NCBI GenBank assembly: GCA_903882765.1
Contig: CAIRYE010000117.1
Span: 1-5,275, forward strand
Source of the DNA: an uncultured Anaerolineae bacterium
GTDB taxonomy: Bacteria; Chloroflexota; Anaerolineae; Anaerolineales; Villigracilaceae
Direction of reading: 5' to 3'
DNA: 5,275 nt
Of this stretch, positions 4,701 through 5,275 are shown piece by piece. The translations under genes and the position numbers were made by a program. The notes under the pieces were generated by a model, which was not told the DNA's origin, did no database searches, and saw only the letters and a list, made by a program, of their open reading frames with translations. Numbering within the stretch: position 1 is the first letter of the stretch; each line of letters starts with the position of its first letter.

Positions 4701-5275
4701 ACCTGCAACGCGCTGATGGCAATTTTTATCAGGAAGGCACCCTTGAGCTGATCAGAATGGTGGTGGACAACCTGCAATTATCACTGGCGAACCTAAACCT
4801 TCGCGATACACTCCACCAACAATCCATGCGCGACCCGCTTACCGGTCTGTACAACCGCCGCTTTTTAGACGAAAGTCTCAACCGCGAGATTCACCAGGCC
4901 AAGCGCAATAAACGAACCATTGGCGTCATCCTATTGGATGTGGACCATTTTAAGAGTTATAACGATGAGTTTGGTCACGAAGCCGGCGATCTGATCCTTA
5001 AATCCTTAGCCGATACCTTCCAATCCAATATCCGCAAAGGCGATATCCCTTGCCGTGTTGGCGGCGAAGAGTTCTTGCTGCTAATGCCCGAAACCACCGA
5101 GCAAGCCACCATCGAGCGCGCCGAAACATTGCGTCAGCTCGCCGCTGAATCCAAAGTGATATACAAAGGCCAAGAGCTCAAATCCATTACCATTTCGCTG
5201 GGGGTATCCTTCTACCCACGGCACGCCAACAAACCCGAAGAGCTCATTCAAAAAGCTGATGCCGCCTTGTACAAA
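1796..5275 (+). CDS. Membrane sensor diguanylate cyclase: 5TM(LytS type)-PAS x5-GAF-GGDEF (3' end outside window)
   Basis: One frame stays open for 1160 codons up to the window edge. It encodes a predicted inner-membrane signalling protein that makes c-di-GMP from two GTP. In order: LytS/YhcK-like membrane domain (residues 6-183), PAS1 (194-304), a charged signalling helix (305-337), PAS2 (338-446), PAS3 (459-577), PAS4 (586-700), PAS5 (708-828), a second helical linker, GAF-like domain (855-1005) and GGDEF (1008 onward). The catalytic motif is GGEEF (1089-1093), with an RxxD product-inhibition site. The sequence stops within ADAALYK, which normally lies in the last part of a GGDEF domain, so little of that domain is missing, though a further domain such as EAL cannot be excluded. 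The start is TTG 1796, supported by AGGTGG and by an intact first helix; the frame is closed upstream by TGA at 1760. No good promoter is seen. It is transcribed away from the oxidase gene. The input signal is unknown. Confidence 0.9.
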   Translation, partial: MSWTTLLTGLAHDLTMIVFISFVFSFIQNRTSNRHPLLRQILTGLFLGLLGAPVLLNHISIWEIFTFPEVRVNTVGASLFGGPIAAGITILINLLFASISGDSLTGILEMVIAAIPGSLYFLHHKGNLNKFGIWQSAVIGLVSGLIYVLGDAVLLNEDQSTWYYATFGLAFSNFLVIAGLLYWQRLDRLFENEARLTILFNNASEGIWMLDPEGRIVTMNDRLAEILGVNAAEQIGEPARRFICDEDRSAFDQSLKQNTKGKQNLYERRYLRADGSTVSMLASVAPSYDNKGTYTGSVAMFTDLQKVKMLETELTEYRDNLEKLVAQRTAELEESQQKYASLFSNQHTVMLVIEPQSGVIIDANPAAEKFYGYTREQLLAMNIAQINTMPVQDVKAEMELAKSTDKHFFNFLHKLANGETVPVEVYSGPVIMNGQTYLLSIVHDISTLKKIEVALAKSEENYRTLFERSIEGISQTTPEGKFLSANNSMAVMLGYDSPQDLMNTVEDIGVDIFINPAQRQQVLEQVQANGFISDFEIHAKKKDGTFAWISLNSTAVIDEDGIIRRLDNQITDISSRKQAEFLKDAATTELDNFFSLSPDLMAIFNLENGSKRINQSWMTMLGFSQERINELETGSIFHPLDRLKAIEMISAVSKSEVDSFEGTVRLRHSNGGYRSIEWLAHRRGNVWYLVGRDITEKIKQDIALKDSQTMLRSILDNIPQRVFWKDINSVYLGCNQRYADDCGLATPDEIIGKTDFDMPSNQFAELYVADDQQVIKSNTPKLGYEERETHLDGTIGWVRTNKLPLRNYLGEAIGILASFEDITEDKKNKEALRDANQQLGTWVVELEKRNREADLIRQMDDSLQLCHDLNEAFPVLGLYLPQLLADTSGILYLPDPSSDQLVNQYSWGAFTDSKDSFLPEECWSLRKGRNVDWSIASPTFRCKHIWPTFKGDYLDIPLYGENDLLCLIHLQRADGNFYQEGTLELIRMVVDNLQLSLANLNLRDTLHQQSMRDPLTGLYNRRFLDESLNREIHQAKRNKRTIGVILLDVDHFKSYNDEFGHEAGDLILKSLADTFQSNIRKGDIPCRVGGEEFLLLMPETTEQATIERAETLRQLAAESKVIYKGQELKSITISLGVSFYPRHANKPEELIQKADAALYK
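1811..2344 (+). other. LytS/YhcK-type 5TM membrane sensor domain of the cyclase
   Basis: Residues 6-183 contain about six hydrophobic segments (near 6-27, 37-58, 75-98, 106-122, 131-155 and 160-183). The diagnostic stretch is RVNTVGASLFGGP (71-83), which fits the family pattern of an Arg-containing segment followed by G-x-F-G-G-P. The family (5TM-5TMR_LYT) is found at the N-terminus of LytS histidine kinases and YhcK-type cyclases. Its ligand is generally uncertain, so no ligand is claimed here. Confidence 0.75.
2375..2806 (+). other. PAS1 and following signalling helix
   Basis: Residues 194-304 show the PAS pattern: LFNNASEGIWMLDPEGRIV, then an N-x-x-L-x-x-I-L-G segment and RYLRADGSTV near the end. 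The next 30 residues (KVKMLETELTEYRDNLEKL, then VAQRTAELEESQQKY) are a heptad-like charged helix of the kind that passes signals between PAS modules. Confidence 0.8.
2807..3133 (+). other. PAS2
   Basis: Residues 338-446 begin KYASLFSNQHTVMLVIEP and continue with a classic PAS core: G-x-I-I-D-A-N-P-A-A-E-K-F-Y-G-Y at 358-373. KLANGETVPVEVYSGP (414-429) and the closing strand LSIVHDIS (439-446) follow. The D-A-N-P-A-A pattern is typical of many-PAS sensors. No cofactor-binding Cys or His stands out. Confidence 0.8.
3170..3526 (+). other. PAS3
   Basis: Residues 459-577 start EENYRTLFERSIEGI, have the core FLSANNSMAVMLGYDSPQDL, and end with KKDGTFAWISLNSTAV and the closing strand NQITDISSRKQAE. 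The DG-x-x-x-W-I and DIT/DIS-x-R-K endings are hallmarks of the PAS/PAC unit. The DNA opposite this domain and PAS4 carries a long antisense frame that is not a gene. Confidence 0.8.
3551..3895 (+). other. PAS4
   Basis: Residues 586-700 start ATTELDNFFSLSPDLMAIF, continue with RINQSWMTMLGFSQERI, have HPLDR at 638-642, and end with SIEWLAHRRGNVWYLVGRDIT. The order matches the PAS fold in the form common in sensor kinases and GGDEF proteins, where S-P-D-L follows a phenylalanine pair. No bound cofactor can be read from the sequence. Confidence 0.8.
3917..4279 (+). other. PAS5 (NIPQRVFWKD subtype)
   Basis: Residues 708-828 read ILDNIPQRVFWKDINSVYLG, then CNQRYADDCGLATPDEIIGK and TDFDMP, with WVRTNKLPLRN and a closing FEDITEDKK. 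This matches a recurrent PAS subtype I recognise from multi-sensor proteins, including its fixed G-K-T-D-x-D-M-P motif. Two Cys (734 and 742) sit eight residues apart; I cannot say whether both are conserved. Confidence 0.8.
4358..4810 (+). other. GAF-like domain preceding GGDEF
   Basis: Residues 855-1005 lie between the PAS array and the cyclase. They show a GAF-like alternation: LLADTSGILYLPD, then ECWSLRKGR (921-929), a C-x-H at 942-944 and DIPLYGENDLLCLIHLQ (955-971). A C-W-x-L-R-x-G segment followed by C-x-H is known to me from GAF domains fused to GGDEF. The long helix after it (983-1009) leads directly into the cyclase. No ligand is known from the sequence. Confidence 0.65.
4817..5275 (+). 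other. GGDEF diguanylate cyclase domain (truncated by window edge)
   Basis: It opens with MRDPLTGLYNRR (1011-1022). LLDVDHFKSYNDEFGHEAGD (1046-1065) carries the metal Asp1048 and the guanine-contacting Asn1056 and Asp1065. The inhibitory site RKGD (1080-1083) lies five residues before GGEEF (1089-1093), the same spacing as in PleD. ITISLGVSFYP and ADAALYK follow. All key residues are intact, so cyclase activity with product feedback is predicted. Confidence 0.93.

Overview
The window holds two divergently arranged bacterial genes separated by about 140 bases. On the minus strand (24 to 1655) is a secreted three-domain multicopper oxidase of the CueO/CotA/laccase-like type. On the plus strand (1796 to beyond the right edge) is a very large membrane-bound diguanylate cyclase. 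There are no RNA genes, mobile elements or CRISPR arrays. Shine-Dalgarno sequences, a Tat signal and a GGDEF enzyme show that the host is a bacterium. The combination of a Tat-type lipoprotein oxidase with a many-PAS signalling protein is compatible with Chloroflexota (Anaerolineae-like), but this is only a guess from protein style.

Minus strand, 24-1655: read from the ATG at 1655, the gene encodes a twin-arginine signal with a lipobox cysteine, then a complete multicopper oxidase with all eleven copper ligands. The reading frame is broken by a TAA codon at 1419-1421, between the signal/linker and the first cupredoxin domain. Both sides are in the same frame, so the lesion is a nonsense substitution and not a frameshift. 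As the sequence stands, the intact body is cut off from its export signal. The gene is either a young pseudogene or carries a base-call error. The residue at the type 1 copper axial position is Phe instead of the Met of CueO and CotA.

Intergenic region, 1656-1795: the oxidase side has a strong ribosome binding site, a perfect TATAAT -10 box and a 7-bp perfect inverted repeat overlapping that box. The cyclase side has an AGGTGG ribosome binding site before a TTG start. A possible 18-codon leader ORF has a stop codon that overlaps this TTG (TTGA).

Plus strand, 1796-5275: 1160 codons are open to the window edge. They encode an N-terminal LytS/YhcK-type 5TM membrane sensor, five PAS domains, a GAF-like domain and a GGDEF domain with GGEEF active site and an intact RxxD inhibitory site. 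The protein should convert membrane and cytoplasmic sensory input into c-di-GMP. Only the last part of the C-terminus is missing. No sequence evidence shows that the two genes work together; their shared upstream region makes co-regulation possible.
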